Shown here: one piece after another, positions 1 to 8,654 of the stretch | Position numbering within the stretch: the first letter of the stretch is position 1 | Layout: every line of letters begins with the position of its first letter | Assembly (NCBI RefSeq): GCF_030147005.1 | Contig: NZ_JASLAW010000074.1 | Span: 1-30,472 of the forward strand | Length of the DNA: 30,472 nt | Reading direction: 5' to 3' | DNA from: Pseudomonas sp. | GTDB taxonomy: Bacteria; Pseudomonadota; Gammaproteobacteria; Pseudomonadales; Pseudomonadaceae | Program-made: the position numbers and the translations under genes | Notes under the pieces: model-generated | What the model was told of the DNA's origin: nothing | Database searches by the model: none | Seen by the model: only the letters and a program-made list of their open reading frames with translations

Positions 1-3
1 CGA

Positions 4-99
4 CCTGTGGCGAGGGAGCTTGCTCCCGTTGGGGCGCGAAGCGGCCCCAAAAATGGGACTGCTACGCAGTCCAGCGGGAGCAAGCTCCCTCGCCACAGG
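4..99. repeat. REPIN-like inverted doublet (class A) at left edge
   Basis: Two inverted copies of a REP core (GTGGCGAGGGAGC...GCTCCC) lie at about 4-29 and 75-99. Between them are two further hairpins: TTGGGGC...GCCCCAA around 30-51 and GGACTGC-TAC-GCAGTCC at 55-71. The whole element can fold into one long cruciform. A near-identical copy of its left 60 bases lies at the right end of the window. Confidence 0.85.
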
Positions 100-128
100 G
101 ACCGGTTCTGTCTTAACTGACTGGCATT

Positions 129-169
129 AGGGCTTGCCCCCACACACAAGCCCTGCTCTCTCAGAGAGC
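129..169 (-). terminator. Tandem hairpins downstream of rpiA
   Basis: Two palindromes follow the rpiA stop codon on the minus strand: GCTCTCT-C-AGAGAGC at 155-169 and AGGGCTTG...CAAGCCCT at 129-154. Neither is followed by a run of T, so intrinsic termination is only a possibility. They may simply protect the 3' end of the transcript. Confidence 0.35.
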
Positions 170-170
170 G

Positions 171-842
171 TCAGCGCTTGAGGGTTTTCACGCCTTCAGC
201 GGTGCCCAACAGCAATACATCCGCAGGGCGCGCGGCGAACAGGCCGTTGGTGACGACGCCGACGATGGCGTTGATCCGGGTTTCCAGTTCCACCGGGTTG
301 GTGATCTGCATGTTGAACACATCAAGGATGATGTTGCCGTTATCGGTCAACACGCCTTCGCGGTACACCGGGTCGCCGCCCAGTTTCACCAGCTCGCGGG
401 CCACGTGGCTGCGGGCCATCGGGATGACTTCCACCGGCAGCGGGAACGCGCCGAGCACCGGCACCAGCTTGCTGGCGTCGGCGATGCAGATAAAGGTCTT
501 GGCCACGGCCGCGACGATTTTTTCGCGGGTCAGGGCTGCGCCGCCGCCTTTGATCAGGTTCAGGTGTTCATCGCTTTCGTCCGCGCCGTCGATGTAGAAC
601 TCCAGGTCGCTCACGGTATTGAGCTCGTACACCGGAATGCCGTGGCCTTTAAGGCGTGCGGCGGTGGCTTCGGAGCTGGCAACCGCGCCGTCGAAAGCAC
701 CTTTGTGCAGGGCCAGGGCATCGATGAAACAGTTGGCGGTGGAGCCGGTGCCGACACCGACGACGCTCTTGTCGTCGAGTTTGGGAAGGATTAAATCGAC
801 GGCGGCCTGGGCCACTGCCTGTTTGAGTTGATCCTGGGTCAT
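171..842 (-). CDS. rpiA: Ribose-5-phosphate isomerase A
   Basis: This cytoplasmic enzyme interconverts ribose 5-phosphate and ribulose 5-phosphate in the non-oxidative pentose phosphate pathway. The 223-residue product has the usual length for RpiA. The phosphate-binding loop GVGTGST lies at residues 29-35, GADE follows Asp85 at 86-89, and KGGGAALTREK lies at 98-108, where Glu107 is the expected catalytic base and Lys98 and Asp85 line the active site. GGAG lies 5 bases before the ATG and supports the start. The gene diverges from ilvA, and 138 bases of shared promoter space lie between them. The rpiA-ilvA pairing is the usual one in Pseudomonas. Nothing is unusual. Confidence 0.97.
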   Translation of the reverse strand: MTQDQLKQAVAQAAVDLILPKLDDKSVVGVGTGSTANCFIDALALHKGAFDGAVASSEATAARLKGHGIPVYELNTVSDLEFYIDGADESDEHLNLIKGGGAALTREKIVAAVAKTFICIADASKLVPVLGAFPLPVEVIPMARSHVARELVKLGGDPVYREGVLTDNGNIILDVFNMQITNPVELETRINAIVGVVTNGLFAARPADVLLLGTAEGVKTLKR

Positions 843-918
843 GCGGGCTCCGGAACGGGCGGGGGAGTTATCGAGGGCGGCGAGTATACCCCAACAAACC
901 TTGGGATTCGTGTGGTCT

Positions 919-935
919 CCCGGCCAAAAGCCGGG
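919..935 (+). promoter_or_regulatory. Hairpin in the rpiA-ilvA intergenic region
   Basis: A perfect 6-bp stem (CCCGGC, loop CAAAA, GCCGGG) lies 45 bases before the ilvA start. It could be part of the ilvA leader or an operator. No T run follows, and no convincing -35/-10 pair was found. Confidence 0.3.
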
Positions 936-980
936 TTAGACTCCCTGGCCCCGCCCACCCCGTGAAGTAGATGCCTGCCG

Positions 981-2495
981 ATGCTTGAACACTACGTCAA
1001 AAAGATCCTCACCTCGCGCGTTTACGACGTTGCCGTAGAAACACCTTTGCAGACTGCCCGCCAGCTTTCCGAGCGGCTGGGCAACCAGATTTGGCTCAAG
1101 CGCGAAGACTTGCAGCCGGTGTTCTCGTTCAAGATTCGCGGCGCCTACAACAAACTGACCCAGCTCAGCGCCGAAGAGCGCGCGCGGGGCGTGGTGACCG
1201 CCTCGGCGGGCAACCATGCCCAGGGCCTGGCCCTGGCGGCCAAGGTGCTGGGGGTCAAGGCGACTATCGTGATGCCCAAGACCACCCCGGAGATCAAGGT
1301 CGAAGGCGTGCGCTCGCGCGGCGGCAAAGTGGTGTTGCACGGCGATTCCTTCCCGGAAGCCCTGGCCTACTCGCTGAAGCTGGTCGACGAAAAAGGCTAC
1401 GTCTACATCCACCCCTACGATGATCCGCACACCATTGCCGGGCAGGGCACCGTGGCGATGGAAATCCTGCGCCAGCACCCAGGGCCGCTGGACGCCATCT
1501 TCGTACCGGTGGGCGGCGGCGGGCTGATCGCCGGTATTGCGGCGTACGTGAAGTACCTGCGCCCGGACATCAAGGTCATCGGCGTCGAGCCGGACGACTC
1601 CAACTGCCTGCAAGCGGCGATGGCTGTGGGTGAGCGCGTGGTATTGCCGACCGTCGGTATCTTCGCCGATGGCGTGGCGGTGGCGCAGATCGGCCTGCAC
1701 ACCTTCGAGATCTGCAAAGACTATGTGGATGAAGTGATCACCGTCAGCACCGATGAAATCTGTGCGGCGATCAAGGACATCTACGACGACACCCGCTCCA
1801 TCACCGAGCCGGCAGGCGCGTTGGGCGTGGCCGGGATCAAGAAGTATGTCGAGACACGTGGCGTCAGCGGCCAGACCTTTGTCGCCATCGACTCCGGCGC
1901 CAACGTCAATTTCGACCGCCTGCGCCATGTCGCCGAACGCGCCGAACTGGGTGAGGGCCGCGAAGCCATCATCGCCGTGACCATCCCGGAGAAACCGGGC
2001 AGCTTCAAGGCCTTTTGCGAGGCCGTGGGCAAGCGCCAGATCACCGAATTCAATTACCGCTATCACACCGGCAGCGAAGCGCACATTTTTGTCGGCGTGC
2101 AGACCCATCCCGAGAACGACCCGCGCAGTGCGTTGATCGCCAGCCTGACGGATCAGGGTTTTCCGGTGCTGGACCTGACCGAAAACGAATTGGCCAAGTT
2201 GCACATCCGCCATATGGTGGGCGGGCATGCGGCCAAGGTCAGCGACGAGCTGGTTTTTCGTTTTGAATTCCCGGAACGTCCGGGAGCATTGTTCAACTTT
2301 CTTAACAAGCTGGGCGGTCGCTGGAACATCTCGATGTTCCACTATCGCAACCACGGAGCGGCCGATGGCCGTGTGGTCGCGGGCCTGCAAGTGCCGGCGG
2401 ACGAGCGCCACCTGGTCCCCGCCGCCCTCGCCGAGATCGGCTACCCGTATTGGGATGAAAGCGAAAACCCGGCCTACCAGTTGTTCCTCGGTTGA
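981..2495 (+). CDS. ilvA: Threonine ammonia-lyase (threonine deaminase), biosynthetic
   Basis: The enzyme converts L-threonine to 2-oxobutanoate and ammonia, the committed step to isoleucine. The 504-residue product matches the long biosynthetic form. The PLP lysine is Lys51 in SFKIRGAYNK, and the glycine-rich phosphate loop VGGGGLIAG lies near residues 176-184. Two ACT-like regulatory repeats follow: one beginning near 330 (VTIPEKPGSFKAF) and one near 425 (FEFPERPGALFNF). The presence of both predicts isoleucine inhibition and valine relief, as in E. coli IlvA, and separates it from the short catabolic TdcB. It is followed 41 bases downstream by a small membrane protein gene in the same direction. 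Another branched-chain gene, ilvD, lies at the far end of the window. Confidence 0.97.
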   Translation: MLEHYVKKILTSRVYDVAVETPLQTARQLSERLGNQIWLKREDLQPVFSFKIRGAYNKLTQLSAEERARGVVTASAGNHAQGLALAAKVLGVKATIVMPKTTPEIKVEGVRSRGGKVVLHGDSFPEALAYSLKLVDEKGYVYIHPYDDPHTIAGQGTVAMEILRQHPGPLDAIFVPVGGGGLIAGIAAYVKYLRPDIKVIGVEPDDSNCLQAAMAVGERVVLPTVGIFADGVAVAQIGLHTFEICKDYVDEVITVSTDEICAAIKDIYDDTRSITEPAGALGVAGIKKYVETRGVSGQTFVAIDSGANVNFDRLRHVAERAELGEGREAIIAVTIPEKPGSFKAFCEAVGKRQITEFNYRYHTGSEAHIFVGVQTHPENDPRSALIASLTDQGFPVLDLTENELAKLHIRHMVGGHAAKVSDELVFRFEFPERPGALFNFLNKLGGRWNISMFHYRNHGAADGRVVAGLQVPADERHLVPAALAEIGYPYWDESENPAYQLFLG

Positions 2496-2536
2496 GCGAC
2501 TAGACTGATCTGAGCGGCCTTCAAGGAATCGACATT

Positions 2537-2950
2537 ATGGAAACGCTGACCACCCTCAAGGTTATCCACATCTCCGCCACCGTGTTGCTGCTGCTCAGCG
2601 GCCTCGGCCTGGCGGTACTGGCCTGGCGTAAACGCAGCGCCGGCCCGGCGGTGACCGTGCAACGCCCGTGGGCGTTTGTGTGGCTGCTGATGGGGATTTG
2701 CCTGGTCAGCATGCCGTTCACCGGTTGGTGGCTGGTGCACCTGACCGGCTGGCCCCTGGGGCAAACCTGGATTCTGGGCTCGAGCATTCTCTACACCGTG
2801 GCGGCTTTAGCCTGGTTCTGGCTGGTGGCGCGGCTTAATCGGCTGCGTAAAGGCGAGGGCGGTAGCTTGAACTTCACCTTGGTGCTGGCAGTGGTCAGCC
2901 TGGTGGGGTTTGTGGCGATTGCGGGGCTTATGGGTGCCAAACCGGTTTAA
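2537..2950 (+). CDS. Small DUF2269-like integral membrane protein
   Basis: This 137-residue protein is almost entirely hydrophobic and has four likely membrane helices, near residues 7-27, 45-65, 78-98 and 112-132. Its opening, LKVIHISATVLLLLSGLGLAV, resembles the DUF2269 family (membrane proteins with an N-terminal His in the first helix), but this is judged by eye only. AGGA lies about 9 bases before the ATG. It follows ilvA by 41 bases and may share its transcript. Function is unknown. No catalytic motif is visible apart from His11 and several conserved-looking Trp residues. Confidence 0.75.
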   Translation: METLTTLKVIHISATVLLLLSGLGLAVLAWRKRSAGPAVTVQRPWAFVWLLMGICLVSMPFTGWWLVHLTGWPLGQTWILGSSILYTVAALAWFWLVARLNRLRKGEGGSLNFTLVLAVVSLVGFVAIAGLMGAKPV

Positions 2951-3100
2951 GGCTTCAAGCCGCGTCGCCTTCCTCGCAGCATAGGTCTCTACACAGCTTT
3001 GAGTGCGACGCTGAACCAGTGGCGAGGGAGCTTGCTCCCATGGCGGCGGGGCAGTCGACGCACAGTTAACGAATGCCCCGCGCCAAATGTGTGTGGCTTG
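2951..3100. repeat. Non-coding stretch with class A REP singlet
   Basis: The space between two convergent gene ends holds a REP core (GTGGCGAGGGAGC...GCTCCCA) at 3019-3040. The roughly 70 bases before it (from GTCGCCTT near 2964) resemble the sequence after ptsP at about 6700-6752, so the unit seems longer than the REP core alone. An open frame across it and the antisense of the HAD gene has no coding support. Confidence 0.6.
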
Positions 3101-3115
3101 CCTGCGATGGCATTA

Positions 3116-3772
3116 TCAGCTGCGCAGGGTAATCACCGGCCAACCCCGCTTCTGCGCCTCAGCGCGCAAGTTCGGATCCGGGTCCACGGCCACCGGGTGC
3201 GTCACCTGCTCCAGCAACGGCAAGTCATTCATCGAGTCGCTATAGAAGTAGCTGTCTTCCAGGTTATGCCTGGTCTCTTCCAACCAACGGTTCAAGCGTG
3301 TCACCTTGCCTTCGCGAAAGCACGGCACGTCGGTGCTGCGCCCCGTGTAGCGGCCATTTTCCATCTCGCATTCGGTGGCGATCAGTGTTTCAACGCCCAG
3401 CCGCGCGGCAATCGGCGCGGTGACGAAGCGGTTGGTGGCGGTGATGATCACCAGCTTGTCGCCGGCGGCGCGGTGTTTGGCCAGCAGTTCCACGGCCTTG
3501 GGCAGCATGATCGGCTCGATGCAGTCGCGCATATAGTCGTTGTGCCATTCGTCCAATTGAGCCATCTCGGTGCGGCCGAGGATTTCCAGGCAAAAGTTCA
3601 GGTAGGCGGCGTTGTCCAGCTTGCCGGCCAGGTAGTCCTGATAGAACGCGTCGTTGCGGGCCTTATAAGCCACCGGGTCGAGAATCCTGCGTTCACACAG
3701 GTAATCGCCCCAGGCGTGATCGCTGTCACCGCCCAGGAGCGTGTTGTCCAAGTCGAATAAAGCCAGGCGCAT
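3116..3772 (-). CDS. HAD-IB family phosphohydrolase (SerB-like)
   Basis: This is a 218-residue haloacid-dehalogenase hydrolase. Motif I is DLDNT, with nucleophile Asp7 and general acid Asp9. Motif II is the Thr in TATNRF at residue 111. Motif IV is SDSMND with Asp179 and Asp183 binding magnesium. The helical cap inserted after motif I is typical of subclass IB, which contains phosphoserine and histidinol phosphatases. Substrate cannot be read from sequence; relatives are sometimes annotated as histidinol-phosphatase. It is not a phosphonoacetaldehyde hydrolase, since it lacks the lysine-bearing cap of PhnX. It diverges from rppH across 143 bases. Confidence 0.85.
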   Translation of the reverse strand: MRLALFDLDNTLLGGDSDHAWGDYLCERRILDPVAYKARNDAFYQDYLAGKLDNAAYLNFCLEILGRTEMAQLDEWHNDYMRDCIEPIMLPKAVELLAKHRAAGDKLVIITATNRFVTAPIAARLGVETLIATECEMENGRYTGRSTDVPCFREGKVTRLNRWLEETRHNLEDSYFYSDSMNDLPLLEQVTHPVAVDPDPNLRAEAQKRGWPVITLRS

Positions 3773-3915
3773 TGCAGTTACTCGCTGAAAAGTCTGTAAA
3801 AAGGCGTCCAGAATACGGTCTTTTCACAAGAGTGCACATAACGTAAGAAGCCTCGTTGCCGCTGGATGAACCTTTGTGGAACAATGCGGCGACATGCGTT
3901 TGCGAGGTTGTTGCC

Positions 3916-4395
3916 GTGATCGACCCCGATGGTTTCCGTCCTAATGTCGGGATTATTCTTACGAATGATGCCGGACAGGTGCTATGGGCTCGCCGAATCA
4001 ACCAAGATGCCTGGCAGTTTCCTCAAGGCGGAATCAACCCCGACGAAACCCCTGAAGACGCCTTGTACCGTGAGTTGAACGAAGAAGTCGGCCTTGAGCG
4101 CGAAGATGTGCAAATTCTGGCCTGTACCCGTGGCTGGTTGCGTTATCGTTTACCGCAACGCCTGGTGCGTACCCACAGCCAACCGCTGTGCATCGGCCAG
4201 AAGCAGAAATGGTTTCTCCTGCGCCTGATCTCCAATGAGCAGCGGGTGCGGATGGATTTGACCGGTAAACCGGAGTTCGATGGCTGGCGCTGGGTCAGTT
4301 ATTGGTACCCGTTGGGCCAGGTGGTGACATTCAAGCGCGAGGTTTATCGTCGCGCTCTCAAAGAGCTTGCCCCGCGCCTTTTAGCGCGCGACTGA
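3916..4395 (+). CDS. rppH: RNA pyrophosphohydrolase (Nudix)
   Basis: RppH removes pyrophosphate from the 5' triphosphate end of transcripts and so starts RNase E-dependent decay. The 159-residue protein begins IDPDGFRPNVGIIL and carries a complete Nudix box, GGINPDETPEDALYREL...EEVGL, at about 38-60. The start chosen is GTG at 3916, because GAGG lies at 3904-3907 and family members begin there; an in-frame ATG at 3856 would add 20 residues with no counterpart in the family. It lies 22 bases before ptsP, an arrangement conserved in gammaproteobacteria, so the two are probably cotranscribed. Confidence 0.95.
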   Translation: MIDPDGFRPNVGIILTNDAGQVLWARRINQDAWQFPQGGINPDETPEDALYRELNEEVGLEREDVQILACTRGWLRYRLPQRLVRTHSQPLCIGQKQKWFLLRLISNEQRVRMDLTGKPEFDGWRWVSYWYPLGQVVTFKREVYRRALKELAPRLLARD

Positions 4396-4417
4396 CGACG
4401 GAGTTCGACCCCGAGCC

Positions 4418-6697
4418 ATGCTCAATACGCTGCGCAAGATCGTCCAGGAAGTTAACTCCGCCAAGGATCTCAAGGCGGCGTTGGGGATTATTGTGTTGCG
4501 CGTCAAGGAAGCCATGGGCAGCCAGGTCTGCTCGGTTTACCTGCTGGACCCCGAGACCAACCGTTTTGTGCTGATGGCGACGGAGGGCTTGAACAAGCGC
4601 TCCATCGGCAAAGTCAGCATGGCGCCCAATGAAGGTCTGGTGGGCCTGGTGGGGACGCGTGAAGAACCCCTGAACCTTGAAAACGCGGCCGATCACCCGC
4701 GTTATCGCTACTTTGCCGAAACCGGCGAAGAGCGCTACGCCTCGTTTCTCGGCGCACCGATCATTCACCACCGCCGCGTCGTCGGCGTGCTGGTCATCCA
4801 ACAGAAAGAACGCCGCCAGTTCGACGAAGGTGAAGAAGCCTTCCTGGTAACCATGAGCGCGCAGCTCGCCGGGGTTATCGCCCACGCCGAAGCCACTGGC
4901 TCGATACGCGGCCTGGGTCGCCAGGGCAAGGGCATCCAGGAAGCCAAGTTCGTCGGTGTGCCGGGTTCGCCGGGTGCCGCGGTCGGTACCGCCGTGGTCA
5001 TGCTGCCACCGGCCGACCTCGACGTGGTGCCGGACAAAACCGTCGATGACATCGACGCTGAAATCAAGCTGTTCAAGACCGCCCTGGAAGGCGTGCGCGC
5101 CGACATGCGCAACCTGTCGACCAAGCTGGCGACCCAGTTGCGCCCCGAAGAGCGTGCGCTGTTCGACGTCTACCAGATGATGCTGGACGACGCGTCCCTG
5201 GGTAACGAAGTCAAAACCGTGATCAAGACCGGCCAGTGGGCCCAGGGCGCACTGCGCCAGGTCGTCACCGATCACGTCAACCGTTTCGAAATGATGGACG
5301 ACGCCTACCTGCGCGAGCGTGCCTCGGATGTACGTGACCTTGGTCGCCGTCTGCTGGCCTACCTGCAGGAGGACCGCACCACCAACCTGGTCTACCCCGA
5401 CAACACCATCCTGATCAGCGAAGAACTGACCGCCACCATGCTCGGCGAAGTGCCTGAGGGCAAGCTGGTGGGCCTGGTCTCGGTATTGGGTTCGGGCAAC
5501 TCCCACGTGGCAATCCTGGCCCGGGCCATGGGCATCCCGACGGTGATGGGCCTGGTGGACCTGCCGTATTCCAAAGTGGATGGTATCGACATGATCGTCG
5601 ATGGCCATCGCGGCGAAGTCTTTACCAACCCCAGCGAATTACTGCGCAAGCAATACGCCGAAGTGGTTGAGGAAGAGAAACAACTGGCGCTGGGCCTGGA
5701 CTCGTTGCGCGAGCTGCCGTGCGTGACCATCGACGGCCACCGTGTGCCCTTGCTGGTAAATACCGGCCTGCTGGCCGATGTGGCCCGTGCGCAACAGCGC
5801 GGCGCTGAAGGGGTGGGGCTGTACCGCACCGAAGTGCCGTTCATGATCAACCAGCGTTTCCCGAGTGAGAAGGAGCAGCTGGCGATTTATCGCGAGCAAC
5901 TGCAAGCCTTCCACCCGTTGCCGGTGACCATGCGCAGCCTGGATATCGGCGGCGACAAGTCACTGTCGTATTTCCCGATCAAGGAAGACAACCCCTTCCT
6001 CGGCTGGCGCGGTATTCGCGTCACCCTCGACCATCCTGAAATTTTCCTGGTGCAGACCCGCGCCATGCTCAAGGCCAGCGAAGGCCTGAACAACCTGCGC
6101 ATCCTGTTGCCGATGATCTCCGGCACCCACGAGCTGGAAGAAGCGCTGCACCTGATCCACCGTGCCTGGGGCGAAGTGCGCGACGAAGGCGCCGACGTGC
6201 CGATGCCGCCGATTGGCGTGATGATCGAAATCCCGGCGGCGGTGTATCAGGCCAAGGAGCTGGCGCGGCAGGTGGACTTCCTGTCGGTAGGTTCCAACGA
6301 CCTGACCCAATACCTGCTGGCCGTGGACCGCAACAACCCTAGGGTAGCCGACCTCTACGACTACCTGCACCCGGCCGTGCTGCAAGCGCTGCAACACGTG
6401 GTGCGCGACGCCCATGCCGAAGGCAAGCCGGTGAGTATCTGCGGTGAAATGGCGGGCGACCCGGCGGCGGCGGTGCTGTTGATGGCGATGGGCTTTGACA
6501 GCCTGTCGATGAACGCCACCAACTTGCCCAAAGTGAAGTGGATGCTGCGTCAGGTCGAATTGAGCATGGCCAAGGATTTGCTGGCTGAGCTGATGACCAT
6601 CGACAACCCGCAAGTTATCCACAGCTCGCTGCAACTGGCGCTGAAGAACCTTGGGCTGACGCGAATGATCAACCCGGCTTCGGCGAAAACGCTCTAG
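4418..6697 (+). CDS. ptsP: PEP-protein phosphotransferase of the nitrogen PTS (EI-Ntr)
   Basis: PtsP takes phosphate from phosphoenolpyruvate and passes it to NPr (PtsO) and then PtsN, a regulatory relay. The 759-residue protein has an N-terminal GAF domain (about residues 1-165), which distinguishes it from sugar-PTS enzyme I. A linker and NPr-binding helical region follow, then the swivelling phosphohistidine domain with His363 in GSGNSHVAILARA, and a C-terminal PEP-binding barrel ending in the CGEMAGDP motif with catalytic Cys675. Its length matches family members. In E. coli the GAF domain responds to glutamine and 2-oxoglutarate. It follows rppH by 22 bases, and the ribosome site is weak, suggesting translational coupling. 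Confidence 0.97.
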   Translation: MLNTLRKIVQEVNSAKDLKAALGIIVLRVKEAMGSQVCSVYLLDPETNRFVLMATEGLNKRSIGKVSMAPNEGLVGLVGTREEPLNLENAADHPRYRYFAETGEERYASFLGAPIIHHRRVVGVLVIQQKERRQFDEGEEAFLVTMSAQLAGVIAHAEATGSIRGLGRQGKGIQEAKFVGVPGSPGAAVGTAVVMLPPADLDVVPDKTVDDIDAEIKLFKTALEGVRADMRNLSTKLATQLRPEERALFDVYQMMLDDASLGNEVKTVIKTGQWAQGALRQVVTDHVNRFEMMDDAYLRERASDVRDLGRRLLAYLQEDRTTNLVYPDNTILISEELTATMLGEVPEGKLVGLVSVLGSGNSHVAILARAMGIPTVMGLVDLPYSKVDGIDMIVDGHRGEVFTNPSELLRKQYAEVVEEEKQLALGLDSLRELPCVTIDGHRVPLLVNTGLLADVARAQQRGAEGVGLYRTEVPFMINQRFPSEKEQLAIYREQLQAFHPLPVTMRSLDIGGDKSLSYFPIKEDNPFLGWRGIRVTLDHPEIFLVQTRAMLKASEGLNNLRILLPMISGTHELEEALHLIHRAWGEVRDEGADVPMPPIGVMIEIPAAVYQAKELARQVDFLSVGSNDLTQYLLAVDRNNPRVADLYDYLHPAVLQALQHVVRDAHAEGKPVSICGEMAGDPAAAVLLMAMGFDSLSMNATNLPKVKWMLRQVELSMAKDLLAELMTIDNPQVIHSSLQLALKNLGLTRMINPASAKTL

Positions 6698-6790
6698 ACC
6701 GAGCCGCCTTTGTCGCAGCCATCTGCACAACTTTGGGTGCGGTACAGATTCTGTGGCGAGGGAGCTTGCTCCCGTGACGGCCTGACAGCC
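6698..6790. repeat. Non-coding stretch with class A REP singlet after ptsP
   Basis: A REP core identical to that at 3019 lies at 6753-6773. The 50 bases before it share a scattered match (CGCAGC, CACA-CTTTG-GTGCG) with the region following the DUF2269-like gene. Both lie between convergent gene ends. Confidence 0.6.
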
Positions 6791-6827
6791 GACCCGGCTA
6801 TGCTGCGATGGCGCCAGTCCAGCCCCC

Positions 6828-7574
6828 TCAAATCTTCAGTTCAACCTCGCCCAGCCTGCCACCCTGCGGTCCAAAACTGCGCTCCACCATCCGCCGCGTT
6901 CCGTCGGCATTCACAATCAGCGCCGTGCTCGCCCGCGTCCCGTAACTGGGGCTGGCGATAAACACGCTCGACAACAGGCTCTCCGTCGCCAGGCCGACGC
7001 CGGTGTCCGGCAGCTCAGCAAACGGTGCGGTCTGCGGGTCGCTCAACATCTGCAGCAAGGTTTGCGGCTGCGGATCGTCGAGAATTTCAGCGAATGCGGC
7101 CTTGGCCTTGAGCAACTTCGGCCATGGCGTATCCAGTCCTGCATTGGATAAACCATAAATACCGGCTTTCAACCGCGTCGGCTCGGTGTCGTTGGCGTTG
7201 TAATGCCACAGCTGGTCCGGCGTGCCCACCAGCAGGTTGAACCCTGCATATTCAATCGAACGGCCGTTAACCTGCGCCAGATAATCGTCGATCGGTAGCG
7301 AACCACTGAGAAAGCGCGCCACCAGCTCGCCACGAGACTTGCGTGACGGTGACTGGTGCGGGTCGCGGATATTGGTCAGCGCGGCAAAGCGCCCGTCGGC
7401 ATTGACCCCCAGCCACGTGCCGCCCGCTTCCTGATCGCGGCCGGCGTAGACGTGTGGGGCATCCGGCCATTGAGCCAGCGGCAGGCTGGGCCGGGCGTAG
7501 AACTCATCGCGGTTGGACGCGACGACCAGCGGGTGGGCATGGCCTGGCCGCCAGGCGAAAACAATCAGGCACAT
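6828..7574 (-). CDS. NRDE family protein (TANGO2-like)
   Basis: The 248-residue protein begins MCLIVFAW and has Asn21-Arg22-Asp23-Glu24, the signature that names the NRDE family; Cys2 is the invariant N-terminal cysteine exposed if Met1 is removed, as in N-terminal nucleophile-like folds. GGTWLGVN and FNLLVG are further family motifs. The eukaryotic relative TANGO2 is linked to heme and lipid handling, but the bacterial function is not settled. No signal peptide is visible. It diverges from lgt across 216 bases. Confidence 0.88.
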   Translation of the reverse strand: MCLIVFAWRPGHAHPLVVASNRDEFYARPSLPLAQWPDAPHVYAGRDQEAGGTWLGVNADGRFAALTNIRDPHQSPSRKSRGELVARFLSGSLPIDDYLAQVNGRSIEYAGFNLLVGTPDQLWHYNANDTEPTRLKAGIYGLSNAGLDTPWPKLLKAKAAFAEILDDPQPQTLLQMLSDPQTAPFAELPDTGVGLATESLLSSVFIASPSYGTRASTALIVNADGTRRMVERSFGPQGGRLGEVELKI

Positions 7575-7790
7575 CGGGCGATCTCTTATGTGTTTTTCCT
7601 TACTTTAGCCATAGAACCGCAGGCGTTCCATCGTAACGAAGTTGGGCCGCGCACCTTCCATCCGTTAACATGCCGGGCCGTTGGGTGTGTATGTGAACTT
7701 CTTAATTTGATCTCGCAGCTGTAACGCAGGCTTAATCGCGCACCGGCATGGTCCGGTGCGTCATGACTAAATGTTTAACGAGGAGTCGCA
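7575..7790. other. Divergent intergenic region before lgt
   Basis: This 216-base gap separates the NRDE gene and lgt. It includes a hairpin GCACCGG...CCGGTGC at 7740-7759, about 31 bases before the lgt start, with no T run. GAGGAG at about 7779-7784 is a strong ribosome site for lgt. No RNA gene was recognised. Confidence 0.5.
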
Positions 7791-8603
7791 ATGCTGCCTT
7801 ACCCGCAGATCGACCCGGTGGCCCTGGCCATCGGTCCGCTGAAAATCCATTGGTACGGGTTGATGTACCTGATCGGCATCGGCGGTGCCTGGCTGCTGGC
7901 TTCCCGGCGCTTGAACCGTTTCGACCCGACCTGGACCAAGGAGAAACTCTCCGACATGGTGTTCTGGATGTCGATGGGGGTGATCGTCGGCGGGCGCCTT
8001 GGGTATGTGCTGTTTTACGATTTGTCGGCGTATATCGCCAACCCGACGCTTATCTTCGAAGTGTGGAAGGGCGGCATGGCATTCCATGGCGGCTTTGTCG
8101 GCGTGATGATCGCTGCCTGGTGGTTCGGTCGACGCAACGGCAAGTCGTTCTTTCAGTTGATGGACTTCGTCGCGCCGTTCGTGCCCATCGGCCTTGGCGC
8201 CGGGCGCATCGGTAACTTCATCAACGCCGAGTTGTGGGGCAAGCCTACCGACGTGCCGTGGGCCATGGTGTTCCCGCCGTTCAGCGACCCGGCGCAACTG
8301 CCGCGCCATCCGTCGCAGCTGTACCAGTTCGCGCTGGAAGGTGTGGCATTGTTCCTCATCCTTTATCTGTTCTCGCGCAAACCACGGCCAACCATGGCGG
8401 TTTCCGGGTTGTTCGCGCTGTTCTACGGGATCTTCCGCTTTATCGTCGAGTTCGTGCGGGTGCCGGATGCGCAGTTGGGCTACCTGGCGTGGGGCTGGCT
8501 GACCATGGGGCAGGTCCTCAGCATCCCGATGATCCTGGCGGGCCTGGGCATGCTGTGGTGGGCGTATAACCGTCCGCAACCGCTGAAGAACGCCGCGCTT
8601 TAA
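7791..8603 (+). CDS. lgt: Prolipoprotein diacylglyceryl transferase
   Basis: Lgt transfers diacylglycerol from phosphatidylglycerol to the lipobox cysteine of prolipoproteins in the inner membrane, the first step of lipoprotein maturation. The 270-residue product has about seven membrane helices. Family motifs are HGGFVG with His99 and the signature GAGRIGNFINAELWG with Arg139, corresponding to the essential His103 and Arg143 of E. coli. A strong GAGGAG ribosome site precedes the ATG. thyA follows after 51 bases, the standard arrangement in gammaproteobacteria. Confidence 0.97.
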   Translation: MLPYPQIDPVALAIGPLKIHWYGLMYLIGIGGAWLLASRRLNRFDPTWTKEKLSDMVFWMSMGVIVGGRLGYVLFYDLSAYIANPTLIFEVWKGGMAFHGGFVGVMIAAWWFGRRNGKSFFQLMDFVAPFVPIGLGAGRIGNFINAELWGKPTDVPWAMVFPPFSDPAQLPRHPSQLYQFALEGVALFLILYLFSRKPRPTMAVSGLFALFYGIFRFIVEFVRVPDAQLGYLAWGWLTMGQVLSIPMILAGLGMLWWAYNRPQPLKNAAL

Positions 8604-8654
8604 ATTCGAATGCCAAGGCCGGGAGGTCTTGGCTTCAACGCTACGGGTAATAAC

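Noticed and set aside
936..2411. A 491-codon open frame antisense to ilvA
   Set aside because: The same GC-frame artefact; ilvA on the plus strand has all catalytic motifs.
3116..3772. HAD hydrolase as the missing phosphonoacetaldehyde hydrolase (PhnX)
   Set aside because: The cap and motif pattern is HAD-IB (SerB-like), and the gene is 9 kb from the AEP cluster next to rppH.
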